This document shows positions 42,665 to 54,149 of a DNA stretch of 64,000 nt, piece after piece (positions within the stretch are counted from its first letter, which is position 1; every line of letters begins with the position of its first letter). The notes under the pieces were generated by a model. That model saw only the letters and a program-made list of their open reading frames with translations, was not told the origin of the DNA and did not search any database. Origin of the DNA: Azohydromonas aeria (GTDB lineage: Bacteria; Pseudomonadota; Gammaproteobacteria; Burkholderiales; Burkholderiaceae_C). The position numbers and the translations under genes were made by a program. Where the stretch lies: positions 1 through 64,000 of the forward strand of contig NZ_VIDQ01000006.1 of assembly GCF_009760915.1 (NCBI RefSeq). The letters are read 5' to 3'.

Positions 42665-43375
42665 TTACACATGCACCAGCGTGCCCTCGTCCTCGCCCTG
42701 CACCACGCGCTTGAGCGCGCCGGGCTTGAAGATCGAGAACACCTTGATCGGCAGCTTCTGGTCGCGGCACAGCGCGAAAGCGGTGGCGTCGAGCACCTGC
42801 AGGTTGCGCATGATGGCCTCGTCGAAGCTGATCTGCGCGTAGCGCGTGGCGTCGGGGTCCTTCTTCGGGTCGGCGCTGTAGACGCCGTCGACCTTGGTGG
42901 CCTTGAGCATCACCTCGGCACCGATCTCCGCGCCGCGCAGTGCGGCGGCCGTGTCGGTGGTGAAGAAGGGGTTGCCCGTGCCGGCGGCGAACACCACCAC
43001 CTTGCCCTCTTCGAGGTACTGCAGCGCTTTCGGGCGCACGTAGGGCTCGACCACCTGCTCGATGTTGATGGCCGACATCACGCGCGCGGTCATGCCTTCC
43101 TGGCGCATCGTGTCGGCCAGGGCCAGGGAGTTCATCACGGTGGCGAGCATGCCCATGTAGTCGGCCGTGGCACGGTCCATGCCCACGCTGCCGCCGGCCA
43201 CGCCGCGGAAGATGTTGCCTCCGCCTATGACCACCGCCACCTCGCAGCCCAGCTGCGTCACCTCCTGGATTTCGCGCACCATGCGCACGATGGTGGCGCG
43301 GTTGATGCCGTAGGCGTCGTCGCCCATCAGGGCTTCGCCCGAAAGTTTCAGCAGGATGCGCTTGTAGGCCGGCAT
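42665..43375 (-). CDS. pyrH: Uridylate kinase
   Basis: A 236-residue hexameric UMP kinase of the amino-acid-kinase fold. The start at 43375 gives [24 protein letters not shown], the standard N-terminus; 25 upstream codons lack homology. [11 protein letters not shown] is the substrate loop, and [37 protein letters not shown] the ATP/UMP-binding region. It is preceded by a hairpin-containing 117-bp gap after tsf, so some internal control is possible. Confidence 0.99.
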   Translation of the reverse strand: MPAYKRILLKLSGEALMGDDAYGINRATIVRMVREIQEVTQLGCEVAVVIGGGNIFRGVAGGSVGMDRATADYMGMLATVMNSLALADTMRQEGMTARVMSAINIEQVVEPYVRPKALQYLEEGKVVVFAAGTGNPFFTTDTAAALRGAEIGAEVMLKATKVDGVYSADPKKDPDATRYAQISFDEAIMRNLQVLDATAFALCRDQKLPIKVFSIFKPGALKRVVQGEDEGTLVHV

Positions 43376-43492
43376 GCGGCGGTTCTCCCTGGGGAAATGA
43401 AGTCGGGGTGAGTTTTGCGGGGCCACCCCGAAAGCAGCCCCGGCACCCACCGGTGCGTTGACCTCAACGCGCGGCGGGTGCGGCGGGCCGAC

Positions 43493-44389
43493 TTACTGGC
43501 CCTTGGCAGCGGCGACCTGCGCGGCCACCTCGGCGGCGAAGTCGTCGGCCTTCTTCTCGATGCCCTCGCCCACGACGTACAGCGTGAAGCCCTTCACCGT
43601 GGTCTGCTTGTCCTTGAGCATCGCGCCCACGGTCTGCTTGCCGTCAGCGGCCTTGACGAAGACCTGGTCGAGCAGCGAGACCTCCTTGAGGAACTTCTGC
43701 ACCGAGCCTTCGACCATCTTGGCCACGATCTCGGCCGGCTTGCCGCTCTCGGCGGCCTTCTCGGCGGCGATCTTGCGCTCCTTCTCGACCAGCTCGGCCG
43801 AGACCTCGGCGCCGGACAGCGCCGCGGGCTTCATGGCCGCAACGTGCATGGCCACGTCCTTGGCCGCCACGTCGTCGCCCTCGAACTCGACGATCACGCC
43901 GATGCGCGTGCCGTGCAGGTACGAGGCCAGCTTGCCGCCGTTTTCGTAGCGCTTGAAGCGGCGGATCGACATGTTCTCGCCGATCTTGCCGATCAGGCCC
44001 TTGCGCACGTCTTCCACCGTCGGGCCGAAGCCGTCCTGCTCCAGCGGCAGCGCGCCGATGGCGTCCACGTCGGCCGGGTTGTGCTGGGCGATCAGCTCGG
44101 CAATGCTCTTGGCCAGGGCCAGGAACGAGTCGTTCTTGGTGACGAAGTCGGTCTCGCAGTTGACTTCAACCAGCGCGCCCGTGGTGCCGTTGACGGCCGC
44201 GGCCACGACACCCTCGGCGGTGATGCGCGAGGCGGCCTTGCCGGCCTTGTTGCCGAGCTTGACGCGCAGGATCTCCTCAGCGCGGTCCAGGTCGCCGTCG
44301 GCCTCGGTCAGGGCCTTCTTGCACTCCATCATCGGCGCGTCGGTCTTGGCACGCAGCGCGGCGACCATGCTTGCGGTAATTGCGGGCAT
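43493..44389 (-). CDS. tsf: Elongation factor Ts
   Basis: A 298-residue nucleotide exchange factor for EF-Tu. [41 protein letters not shown] forms the N-terminal UBA-like domain, and the core contains the TDFV motif in [19 protein letters not shown] that contacts EF-Tu. The dimer/subdomain C-like region follows ([22 protein letters not shown]). It is separated from rpsB by a hairpin with a short T-run, as in other bacteria where EF-Ts is made at a different level from S2. Confidence 0.99.
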   Translation of the reverse strand: MPAITASMVAALRAKTDAPMMECKKALTEADGDLDRAEEILRVKLGNKAGKAASRITAEGVVAAAVNGTTGALVEVNCETDFVTKNDSFLALAKSIAELIAQHNPADVDAIGALPLEQDGFGPTVEDVRKGLIGKIGENMSIRRFKRYENGGKLASYLHGTRIGVIVEFEGDDVAAKDVAMHVAAMKPAALSGAEVSAELVEKERKIAAEKAAESGKPAEIVAKMVEGSVQKFLKEVSLLDQVFVKAADGKQTVGAMLKDKQTTVKGFTLYVVGEGIEKKADDFAAEVAAQVAAAKGQ

Positions 44390-44410
44390 TTGAATCTCCG
44401 TTTGGGTGTG

Positions 44411-44436
44411 AAAAGGGGGCTGAAAGCAGCCCCCTT
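44411..44436 (-). terminator. Attenuator-like hairpin between rpsB and tsf
   Basis: On the minus strand AAGGGGGCTG pairs perfectly with CAGCCCCCTT around CTTT, followed by TTTT CAC. It lies about 30 bp after the rpsB stop and probably causes partial termination before tsf. Confidence 0.75.
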
Positions 44437-44468
44437 CGTCAGGCCGGTCTCATCCGGCGCTTGACGGG

Positions 44469-45215
44469 TCAGGCCTCGGCCTGGACCTCGACGAATTCGC
44501 CGTCGGCGCCGGACACGGCCTGCACCAGATCGTTGGTGGCGTTGGCCTTGCCTTCGAGCACCGCATCAGCCACGGCACGGGCGTACAGCGCCACGGCCTT
44601 GGCCGAGTCGTCATTGCCCGGGATGACGTAGTCGATGCCGTCGGGCGAGTGGTTCGTGTCCACCACGCCCACCACCGGGATGCCCAGCTTCTTGGCCTCG
44701 GCGATGGCGATCTTGTGATAGCCCACGTCGATCACGAACAGCGCGTCGGGCAGCGCCGTCAGATCGCCGATGCCGCCGATGTCCTTTTCCAGCTTGGCGA
44801 TCTCGCGCTGGAACATCAGCGCTTCCTTCTTGATCGAGGGCTGGGTGCCGGCCTCGACCTGGGCCTGCATGTCCTTGAGCTTCTTCAGCGAGCCCTTGAC
44901 CGTCTTGAAGTTGGTCAGCATGCCGCCGAGCCAGCGCTGGTCGACGAAGGGCATGCCGCAACGCTCGGCTTCCTGCGCGACGATGTCGCGGGCCTGGCGC
45001 TTGGTGCCGACCATCAGGATCGTGCCGCGCTTGGACGACAGGTTGCGCACGAACTTCATCGCTTCCTCGAACAGCGGCTGCGTCTTCTCGAGGTTGATGA
45101 TGTGGATCTTGTTGCGATGGCCGTAGATGTACGGGGCCATCTTGGGGTTCCAGAAGCGCGTTTGGTGGCCGAAGTGGACACCGGCTTCCAGCATTTCACG
45201 CATGCTGACAGACAT
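44469..45215 (-). CDS. rpsB: 30S ribosomal protein S2
   Basis: A 248-residue small-subunit protein. The start at 45215 gives [26 protein letters not shown], the diagnostic N-terminus. Further blocks are [33 protein letters not shown] and [33 protein letters not shown]. It has an AGCTATTCC leader with a GGAG ahead (CTGGAGCTATTCC). It is the first gene of a 16-gene minus-strand operon running to 30020. Confidence 0.99.
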   Translation of the reverse strand: MSVSMREMLEAGVHFGHQTRFWNPKMAPYIYGHRNKIHIINLEKTQPLFEEAMKFVRNLSSKRGTILMVGTKRQARDIVAQEAERCGMPFVDQRWLGGMLTNFKTVKGSLKKLKDMQAQVEAGTQPSIKKEALMFQREIAKLEKDIGGIGDLTALPDALFVIDVGYHKIAIAEAKKLGIPVVGVVDTNHSPDGIDYVIPGNDDSAKAVALYARAVADAVLEGKANATNDLVQAVSGADGEFVEVQAEA

Positions 45216-45436
45216 GGAATAGCTCCAGAAGGTTGGGTCTTGAGGCCGGCGTGAATCCCTGCACAGGTGCTTCAAGACCTGGAGGAACACCTTGGACCGC
45301 CGGCATCGCGAGTCGCTTTTCACCGCCGCGCCGGCCACCATGGCCGGCTGGGGAAAAACCCGAAGATTGTAGCACCCCCCGCCGCCCCGCCCCGCCGTTG
45401 CCCCCCTGTGCGGCTTGGGCTAGCCTGCGCCGCGCC
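45216..45436. promoter_or_regulatory. Divergent rpsB/nnr region with long rpsB leader
   Basis: A TACAAT on the minus strand (45366-45371) is the best rpsB -10; no clear -35 precedes it. It predicts a ~140-nt rpsB leader containing a GCCGGCC-ATGG-TGGCCGGC hairpin (about 45338-45356 on the plus strand). S2 represses its own leader in E. coli, but I could not match that structure here. The nnr side has only a weak TAGCCT -10 near 45421. Confidence 0.45.
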
Positions 45437-46933
45437 ATGCAGCCCATCACCCTCCCCGACCAGAACCTTCCCCTGCACGACCTCGGCGCAACGCGGCGCC
45501 TGGAGCAGCGTGCCCTCGCAGCCGTGCCGCCAGGCACGTTGGTGGCGCGCGCCGGCCTGGCCACGGCGCGGCTGGCGCTGGCGCTGGCGCCGCACGCCCA
45601 CGGCTGCTGGGTGCTGGCCGGTCCGGGCCACAACGGCGCCGACGCGCTGGAGGCCGCCGCGCACCTGGCACGCGCCGGCCGCGCCGTGACGGCCAGCGTC
45701 TTCGCCGCGGATGCGACCCGGCTGGTGGCGGCGGCCGCGCAGTCGCTGCAGCGCGCGCGTGACGCCGGTGCCGACATCTGCTGGAACGACCCGTCGCCGC
45801 CGCCGGGCTGCGCGCTGGCGCTCGACGGCCTGCTGGGCATCGGCGCCGCCCGCGCCATCGAAGGCGTCATGGCCCAGGCAGTGCACGCCTTCAACGCGGT
45901 CCGGGGGGTACGGCTGGCGGTGGACGTGCCCTCGGGCCTGGACGCCGGTACCGGCGCCATCGCGGGCAGCGCCGTGGCGCAAGCCACCGACACGCTGACC
46001 ATGCTCAACCTCAAGACCGGCCTGTTCACCGGCGCCGGCCGTGCCCATTGCGGCCGGCTCTGGCTGGCACCGTTGGAGGTGCAGGATGACGAGGCCCCGC
46101 AGGCCTGGCTGGCTGGTCGTGCATTGAGGGATGCCGCCCGCGCGCCGCGCGGCCATGCCCAGCACAAGGGCAGCTACGGCGACGTGCTGGTCATCGGCGG
46201 CGCGCCGGGCATGCACGGTGCGGCGCTGCTGGCTGCGCGCGCCGCCCTGTCCGCCGGCGCCGGGCGCGTCTACCTGGGCCTGCTCGACGACGTGCCGCTG
46301 CTGGATGCGACCCGGCCCGAGCTCATGCAGCGCCAGGCGCTGTGGCTGGCCGGCGCCGAGCGCCTGGGCAGCGCCACGGTGCTGTGTGGCTGTGGTGGCG
46401 GCCAGGCCGTGGCGGCGGCAACGCCGCCGCTGCTGGAACAGGCCGCGCGCCTGGTGCTCGACGCCGATGGCCTCAACGCCGTGGCGGCCGATGACACCCT
46501 GGCGCAGGCGCTGCGCGCGCGGGCAGGCCGTGGCCAGGCCACGGTGCTGACACCGCATCCGCTGGAGGCGGCGCGGCTGCTGGGCTGCACCGCGGCGCAG
46601 GTACAGGCCGACCGCCTTGCGGCTGCGCAGCGCCTGGCCGAAGCCTTCGGCGCCGTCGTCGTCCTCAAGGGCTCGGGCAGCGTGGTCGCAGCTCCCGGCG
46701 CGCTGCCGTTGGTGAACTTCACCGGCAATGCGGCGCTGGCGAGCCCCGGCACCGGTGACGTGCTCGCCGGCTGGCTTGCCGGCCAGTGGAGCACGCAGGC
46801 CGGCAGCGAAACGCCGCTGCAGGCGCTGGCGGCCGCCGGCGTCCAACTGCACGGCGCCGCGGCCGATGCCCATGTGCTGAACGGACCGCTGCTGGCGCTG
46901 GACCTGGTCGAGGTCATGCGCCGGCTGGCCTGA
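45437..46933 (+). CDS. nnr: Bifunctional NAD(P)H-hydrate epimerase / ADP-dependent NAD(P)H-hydrate dehydratase
   Basis: A 498-residue metabolite-repair enzyme that epimerises and dehydrates damaged NAD(P)H hydrates. The N-terminal YjeF_N domain (~1-210) shows GPGHNGADALEAA, DGLLGIG and VDVPSGLDAGTG; the first motif departs from the usual GNNGGDG, so epimerase activity is less certain. The C-terminal ribokinase-like YjeF_C domain (~235-495) has HKGSYGDVLVIGGAPGM, LDADGLNAV, LTPHPLEAARLLG, VLKGSGSVV and the active-site GNAALASPGTGDVLAG. The ATG at 45437 is chosen because upstream codons lie in the rpsB leader. It is convergent with rnr. Confidence 0.94.
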   Translation: MQPITLPDQNLPLHDLGATRRLEQRALAAVPPGTLVARAGLATARLALALAPHAHGCWVLAGPGHNGADALEAAAHLARAGRAVTASVFAADATRLVAAAAQSLQRARDAGADICWNDPSPPPGCALALDGLLGIGAARAIEGVMAQAVHAFNAVRGVRLAVDVPSGLDAGTGAIAGSAVAQATDTLTMLNLKTGLFTGAGRAHCGRLWLAPLEVQDDEAPQAWLAGRALRDAARAPRGHAQHKGSYGDVLVIGGAPGMHGAALLAARAALSAGAGRVYLGLLDDVPLLDATRPELMQRQALWLAGAERLGSATVLCGCGGGQAVAAATPPLLEQAARLVLDADGLNAVAADDTLAQALRARAGRGQATVLTPHPLEAARLLGCTAAQVQADRLAAAQRLAEAFGAVVVLKGSGSVVAAPGALPLVNFTGNAALASPGTGDVLAGWLAGQWSTQAGSETPLQALAAAGVQLHGAAADAHVLNGPLLALDLVEVMRRLA

Positions 46934-47033
46934 CACGGCACAGCGCTGCGTCCGCCGGACCCTCCGGCCAAGGAACGCTGCCAAGCATGGCGCAGCGGCT
47001 CATGGCCCGTTTCAGACCATTGGGCGGTACAGC

Positions 47034-49475
47034 TCAGCCCCGCGCCTTGCTTTTGCGGGCAGTGCCCGTCTTCTTGGCGGCCGACTTGGCGGCCGCGCTC
47101 TTGCGCGCCGCACTCTTGCGGGCGCCGGTCTTGCGCGCGGTGCGCGCCGCGGCCTTGTGGGCGCGGCTTTCCTCCTGCAGCGCCTGGAGCTGCTCCACGG
47201 CCGAGACGGGCTCGTCGCCCGCCTCGGACGCCGCGCCTTCGACCTGCGGCACGGCCCGGCCGGAACCGGGCGGCAGGCCGGCATGCGGCCGGTCCACCGG
47301 CGGCGTGTCTGCCGAAGGCATGTCGGCTTCGCCCGGGCCGGCAAACGTGGCCGCCCCGGCGCCGCGCGCGGCCTCGCCGCCCTTGCGGCCACGGCGCCCG
47401 CCGCGCTGGCGCGGCTCGTTCTCTACCGCCTTGCCCTGCACGCCGCGGCGGCCCGTCACGCGCAGCTCGGCGCCCTCCTGCACCAGGCGGAAGTCGATGC
47501 GGCGGCCGTCCAGGTCCACGCGGCTGACCTGCACCCGCACGCGCGAGCCCACCACGTAGCGCACACCGGTGCGCTCGCCGCGCAGTTCCTGACGCGCCTC
47601 GTCGTAGCGGTAGTACTCGCCGCCAAGCTCGGTGATGTGCACCAGCCCTTCGACGTAGAGTGCGTCCAGCGTCACGAACAGCCCGAAGCTGGTGACGGCA
47701 GTGACGGCGCCGCTGAATTCCTCGCCCAGGCGGTCGCGCATGTAGCGGCACTTGAGCCAGGCCTCGACATCGCGCGAGGCCTCGTCGGCGCGACGTTCGT
47801 TGGCGCTGCAATGCGCACCGGCGCCTTCCCAAAGCTCCAGCTCCTGCGATGCCGACGGCGCCCGGGCCTGCTTGCCGCCCGCACGGCCCTTGGACACCTC
47901 CTCCAGCGCGCCGCTGGCGAACCGGTAGCGCTTGCCGGCCAGCAGCGCCTTGATGACGCGGTGTACCAGCAGGTCCGGATAGCGCCGGATCGGGCTGGTG
48001 AAGTGGGTATAGGCCTCGTAGGCCAGGCCGAAGTGGCCGGAATTGGTGGCGGTGTAGATGGCCTGCTGCATCGAGCGCAGCAGCATGGTGTGGATCTGCT
48101 GCGCGTCGGGCCGGTCCTTGGTGGCGGCGGCGATGGCGGCAAACTCGCCGGGCGTGGGCTCGTCGCTGACGCTGAGCCCGAGCCCCATGGCGCGCAGGTA
48201 GTTCTGCAGCGTCACGCGCTTCTCCGGCGTGGGGCCTTCGTGCACCCGGTACAGCGCCGGGTGCTTGTGCTCGCCGATGAAGCCGGCGGCGCAGACGTTG
48301 GCTGCCAGCATCGCTTCCTCGATCAGCCGGTGCGCCTCGGTGCGCACGCGCGGCACGATCTTCTCGATGCGCCCCTGGGCGTCGCAGACGATCTGCGTCT
48401 CGGTGGTGTCGAAGTCCACCGCGCCGCGGTTGCCGCGGTGCTTGAGCAGCGCTCGGTACACCTCGTGCAGATGCAGCAGGTACGGCACCAGTTCGGCACG
48501 GCGCGCCGCCTCGGGCCCGCGCGTGTTGGACAAGATCGCCGCCACCTCGGTGTAGGTCAGCCGCGCATGCGAGCAGATCACGGCCGGGAAGAACTGGTAG
48601 GCGTGCACCTCGCCGTCCTCGCGCACGAGCATGTCGCACACCATGGACAGCCGCTCCTGCAGCGGGTTGAGCGAGCACAGGCCGTTGGAGAGCTTCTCCG
48701 GCAGCATCGGGATGACGCGCCTCGGGAAGTACACCGACGTGGCGCGCTCGTAGGCATCGTCATCGAGCGCGTCGCCGGGCTTGACGTAGTGGCTTACGTC
48801 GGCGATGGCCACCACCAGGCGCCAGCCCTTGAAGGCGCTCTTGCCGCAGCCGCTGGCATGCGGCTCGCAGTACACCGCGTCGTCGAAGTCGCGCGCGTCC
48901 TCGCCGTCGATGGTCACCAGCGGCACGTCGGTGAGGTCGATGCGGTGGCGACGATCAGCCGGGCGCAGCTTGTCGGGCAGCGCCGCGGCCTGCGCCAGCG
49001 TCTCGGGCGAGAAGCGGTGCGGCACCTCGTACTTGCGCACCGCGATCTCTATTTCCATGCCCGGGTCGTCGATCTCGCCCAGCACCTCGGTCACGCGCCC
49101 CACGGGCTGCGAGTACATCGAGGGCTCCTCGGTGAGCTCGATGGCCACGACCTGCCCGGCCGTGGCGCTGCCCGTGGCGTTCTTGGGGATCAGGATGTCG
49201 TGCCCGTAGCGCTTGTCCTCGGGAGCCACCAGCCACACGCCGTTCTCATGCAGCAACCGCCCGATGATGGGCGTGCGCCGGCGCTCCAGGATCTCCAGCA
49301 CCCGCCCTTCGGGCCGCCCCTTGCGGTCGTAGCGCACGATGCGCACGCGCACCCGGTCGCGGTGCAACACCGAGCGCATCTCCTGCGGCGAGAGATACAC
49401 GTCGCCATCGCCCTCGCGCAGCACGAAGCCGTGCCCGTCGCGATGGCCCTGCACGATGCCCTCGACTTCGCTCAT
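47034..49475 (-). CDS. rnr: Ribonuclease R
   Basis: An 813-residue processive 3'-5' exoribonuclease of the RNB family, able to degrade structured RNA and active in rRNA and tmRNA quality control. From ATG 49475 the protein begins at the first cold-shock domain (GIVQGHRDGHGFVLREGDGDVYLSP), so it lacks the N-terminal helix-turn-helix of E. coli RNase R. A second cold-shock domain, then the RNB catalytic domain (~215-560) with DARDFDDAVYCE and YTHFTSPIRRYPDLLVHR follow. The S1 domain (~600-690) has SGAVTAVTSFGLFVTLDALYVEGLVHITEL. The last ~130 residues are low-complexity, ending in a Lys/Ala/Ser-rich basic tail with repeated RKSAA/KSAA units. It is divergent from tRNA-Leu. Confidence 0.95.
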   Translation of the reverse strand: MSEVEGIVQGHRDGHGFVLREGDGDVYLSPQEMRSVLHRDRVRVRIVRYDRKGRPEGRVLEILERRRTPIIGRLLHENGVWLVAPEDKRYGHDILIPKNATGSATAGQVVAIELTEEPSMYSQPVGRVTEVLGEIDDPGMEIEIAVRKYEVPHRFSPETLAQAAALPDKLRPADRRHRIDLTDVPLVTIDGEDARDFDDAVYCEPHASGCGKSAFKGWRLVVAIADVSHYVKPGDALDDDAYERATSVYFPRRVIPMLPEKLSNGLCSLNPLQERLSMVCDMLVREDGEVHAYQFFPAVICSHARLTYTEVAAILSNTRGPEAARRAELVPYLLHLHEVYRALLKHRGNRGAVDFDTTETQIVCDAQGRIEKIVPRVRTEAHRLIEEAMLAANVCAAGFIGEHKHPALYRVHEGPTPEKRVTLQNYLRAMGLGLSVSDEPTPGEFAAIAAATKDRPDAQQIHTMLLRSMQQAIYTATNSGHFGLAYEAYTHFTSPIRRYPDLLVHRVIKALLAGKRYRFASGALEEVSKGRAGGKQARAPSASQELELWEGAGAHCSANERRADEASRDVEAWLKCRYMRDRLGEEFSGAVTAVTSFGLFVTLDALYVEGLVHITELGGEYYRYDEARQELRGERTGVRYVVGSRVRVQVSRVDLDGRRIDFRLVQEGAELRVTGRRGVQGKAVENEPRQRGGRRGRKGGEAARGAGAATFAGPGEADMPSADTPPVDRPHAGLPPGSGRAVPQVEGAASEAGDEPVSAVEQLQALQEESRAHKAAARTARKTGARKSAARKSAAAKSAAKKTGTARKSKARG

Positions 49476-49498
49476 GAGCGCTGCGCCGGGAGCAGAGT

Positions 49499-49528
49499 TT
49501 GCGTTCTGTTTTGTTTTGATGATAGAAT
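49499..49528 (+). promoter_or_regulatory. Promoter of the tRNA-Leu gene
   Basis: TTGCGT (49499-49504) and TAGAAT (49523-49528) with an 18-nt spacer rich in T lie about 30 bp before the tRNA, giving a start near 49535. The AT-rich stretch also separates the tRNA from the divergent rnr start at 49475. Confidence 0.6.
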
Positions 49529-49557
49529 TTCCAGCTGTTTTCGAAGACGGAAACAAA

Positions 49558-49643
<86 letters not shown>

Positions 49644-49653
49644 ACTCATCATA

Positions 49654-49682
49654 AAGGCCGGCGCGATGCGCCGGCCTTTTTC
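49654..49682 (+). terminator. Terminator after tRNA-Leu
   Basis: AAAGGCCGGCGC (49654-49665) and GCGCCGGCCTTT (49669-49680) form a perfect 12-bp stem with a GAT loop and a T-run of five (49678-49682). It lies 10 bp after the tRNA CCA end. Confidence 0.93.
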
Positions 49683-49809
49683 ATTGGCGGATCGTGCCTT
49701 GATCGAGCATGGGTTGATCGTTGACGGTCAGGGCATCGCGACAGCAATGCCGACGCACCTGCGGCTTCGCTTGCCCAACCCGGCAACAGCGCCCATAAAT
49801 GCCGAAAGT

Positions 49810-49833
49810 GCAAGCTGCAAGCTGCAAGCTGCA
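49810..49833 (+). repeat. Short tandem repeat, three copies of GCAAGCT
   Basis: Three perfect heptamers occupy 49810-49830 and are followed by GCA, the start of a fourth. It lies outside any gene, in the spacer between two terminators. Each unit contains the palindrome AGCT, and the repeat may be replication-slippage derived. Confidence 0.8.
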
Positions 49834-49913
49834 GTTGCCCGCGCAACCGCAGCAATCGACGTGCCCTGCCACCCGCCCCGAAGCCGCCGCTGAACCTGCT
49901 GCGCCACACGTAC

Positions 49914-49940
49914 AAAAGGCCTGCAATGCAGGCCTTTTTT
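49914..49940. terminator. Terminator for the phosphoribosyltransferase operon (bidirectional)
   Basis: AAAAGGCCTGC (49914-49924) pairs with GCAGGCCTTTT (49928-49938) around AAT. T-runs occur in both directions. On the minus strand it lies 50 bp beyond the phosphoribosyltransferase stop. Confidence 0.88.
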
Positions 49941-49989
49941 GCAGATGTGGCTGCGCGCGGGCAGCACGGGCGCTGGGCGCCTTGCGGCC

Positions 49990-50511
49990 TTAAACCGCGA
50001 ACTTGCGCGCCAGTCCGTCCGGGCGCAGGTTGTCGTACTCCTCGAAGGGCTGGTGGATCCACGGACTCGTGGGCAGCAACTCGACGTAATAGTCCGGCGT
50101 GTAGCAGGACACGCCCTTGGTCCAGATCACGGCCGAGCGCAGTTCCTTGATCGCCGGGATGCCGCGCAGCCGCTCCACCACGGCCTGCAGCGTCACGCCG
50201 GAGTCCGCCAAATCGTCCACCAGCAGCACGCGGCCGGCGAGCTCGCCCTTGGGCATGGTGATGTACTTGGCCATGTCGAGCCGGCCTTGCAGCGTGCCGC
50301 CCTCGTCGCGGTAGGAGCTGGTGGACATGATGGCCAGCGGCTTGTCGAACACGCGCGAGAGCACGTCGCCCGGGCGCAGGCCGCCGCGCGCCAGGCACAG
50401 GATCTGGTCGAACTCCCAGTTCGACGCCGCCACCTTCAGCGCCAGGCGCTCGGTGAGCAGGTGGTATTCGTCCCAGGAGACGTAGAGGTGCTTGCCGTCG
50501 TCGGTGAGCAT
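49990..50511 (-). CDS. Purine phosphoribosyltransferase (hypoxanthine/xanthine-guanine type)
   Basis: A 173-residue type I phosphoribosyltransferase. The PRPP-binding loop is VLLVDDLADSGVTL (~residues 95-108), and the pyrophosphate/flexible loop region is LCLARGGLRPGDVLSR. The N-terminus YVSWDEYHLLTERLALKV resembles Gpt-like enzymes that salvage xanthine, guanine or hypoxanthine to nucleotides. Exact base specificity cannot be read. ATG 50511 lies 32 nt after the purA stop in the same direction, so it is probably co-transcribed with the AMP-branch enzyme PurA, which supports a purine role. Confidence 0.88.
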   Translation of the reverse strand: MLTDDGKHLYVSWDEYHLLTERLALKVAASNWEFDQILCLARGGLRPGDVLSRVFDKPLAIMSTSSYRDEGGTLQGRLDMAKYITMPKGELAGRVLLVDDLADSGVTLQAVVERLRGIPAIKELRSAVIWTKGVSCYTPDYYVELLPTSPWIHQPFEEYDNLRPDGLARKFAV

Positions 50512-50543
50512 GTCGGTCCTTGATTGCGGTACTGCTTCGGGAT

Positions 50544-53076
<2,533 letters not shown>

Positions 53077-53213
53077 GGAAAACGAGCGGGGGATTAAAAA
53101 CGGGATTGTACCCAGCGCCGCGCGCGCGCCTGCCGCTTGCCTCTTCGGCGCCAGGACAAGGCGGCCGGACATGCCGGCCGCCGCCCTTCATCGCCGCAGC
53201 GGTTTCAACGCCA

Positions 53214-54122
53214 TCAGCGGCGCGCGGGGGCAGCCGCCGCCGGCGCGGCGGTCGCGCCGCCGGAGCCGCGCAGCGCGCGGAAGAAGTCGCTGGACGGGTC
53301 CAGCACCATCACGTCGCTCTTTTGCCGGAAGCTGGCACGGTACGCCTCCAGGCTGCGGTAGAACTGCGCGAACTGCGGATCGCGTCCGAAGGCATCGGCG
53401 TACAGCGCCGAGGCTTGAGCATCGCCCTCGCCCTTGATCTTCTGGGCGTCGCGGTAGGCCTCGGCCACGATCACTTCGCGCTGCCGGTCGGCGTCGGCGC
53501 GGATGCGCTCGCCCTCGGCCGCGCCGGTGGAGCGCAGCTCGTTGGCCACCTGCTTGCGCTCGGACTCCATGCGCCGGTAGACCGCGTCGGTGATGTCGGC
53601 CACGAAGTCCACGCGCTTGACGCGAACGTCCACGATCTCCACGCCGAAAGCCTTGGCGTCGTCGGTAAGGCGCTGGCGCACGTCGTTCATCACGCGCTCG
53701 CGCTCGGTGGCCAGCACGCCGCTGACGCTGCGCCGCGTCACTTCCTCGTTGAAGGCCGCCTGCACCACGGGTGCGAGGCGGTTTTCGAGGTTGCGCAGGT
53801 CGGTGCCGTTGTTGCGGATGAACTGGCGCGGCTCGGAAATGCGCCACTTCACCAGCCAGTCGATCACAAGGCTCTTCTTCTCGGCGGTGAAGATGGGCCT
53901 CGATTCCGGACTGTCCAGCGTCTGGATGCGCCGGTCCAGGAACACGACGTTCTGGAACGGCGGCGGCAATTTCACCTTCAGTCCAGGCGTGGTGATGACT
54001 TCCTTGATCTCACCCAGCGCGTACACCACCGCCACTTGGCGCTGGTCGACGATGAACAGGGTCGAGGCCGCCAGCATCAGCGCGATGAGCGCGCTGGCCA
54101 CGATGAGTCCAATGCGGTTCAT
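53214..54122 (-). CDS. hflC: FtsH protease modulator HflC
   Basis: A 302-residue SPFH/prohibitin-family inner-membrane protein with one N-terminal anchor (~5-24) and a large periplasmic domain. With HflK it forms a cage around FtsH and modulates its proteolysis. The sequence opens MNRIGLIVASALIALMLAASTLFIVDQRQVAVV, and NVVFLDRRIQTLDSPES and VKRVDFVADITDAVYRRMESERKQVANELRS are family hallmarks. The C-terminus is Ala-rich. It lies 27 bp after hflK. The small DUF2065 gene often found between hflC and hisZ is absent, leaving a 137-bp gap. Confidence 0.96.
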   Translation of the reverse strand: MNRIGLIVASALIALMLAASTLFIVDQRQVAVVYALGEIKEVITTPGLKVKLPPPFQNVVFLDRRIQTLDSPESRPIFTAEKKSLVIDWLVKWRISEPRQFIRNNGTDLRNLENRLAPVVQAAFNEEVTRRSVSGVLATERERVMNDVRQRLTDDAKAFGVEIVDVRVKRVDFVADITDAVYRRMESERKQVANELRSTGAAEGERIRADADRQREVIVAEAYRDAQKIKGEGDAQASALYADAFGRDPQFAQFYRSLEAYRASFRQKSDVMVLDPSSDFFRALRGSGGATAAPAAAAPARR

Positions 54123-54149
54123 TGTGTTGTCGTCTCTTTCCTGCCGCCG

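Larger units (their letters stand above)
49644..49989. other. Gene-free region between tRNA-Leu and the phosphoribosyltransferase gene (346 bp)
   Basis: Both ends hold strong terminators (49654-49682 and 49914-49940). Between them I see no gene, only a triple tandem GCAAGCT heptamer (49810-49830) plus a partial fourth unit, and a region with little coding character. No integrase, attachment-site duplication of the tRNA 3' end or insertion sequence is visible, so nothing indicates an integrated element at this tRNA. Confidence 0.6.

Noticed and set aside
49810-49833. CRISPR-like repeat
   Set aside because: Contiguous 7-bp tandem units without spacers or cas genes.
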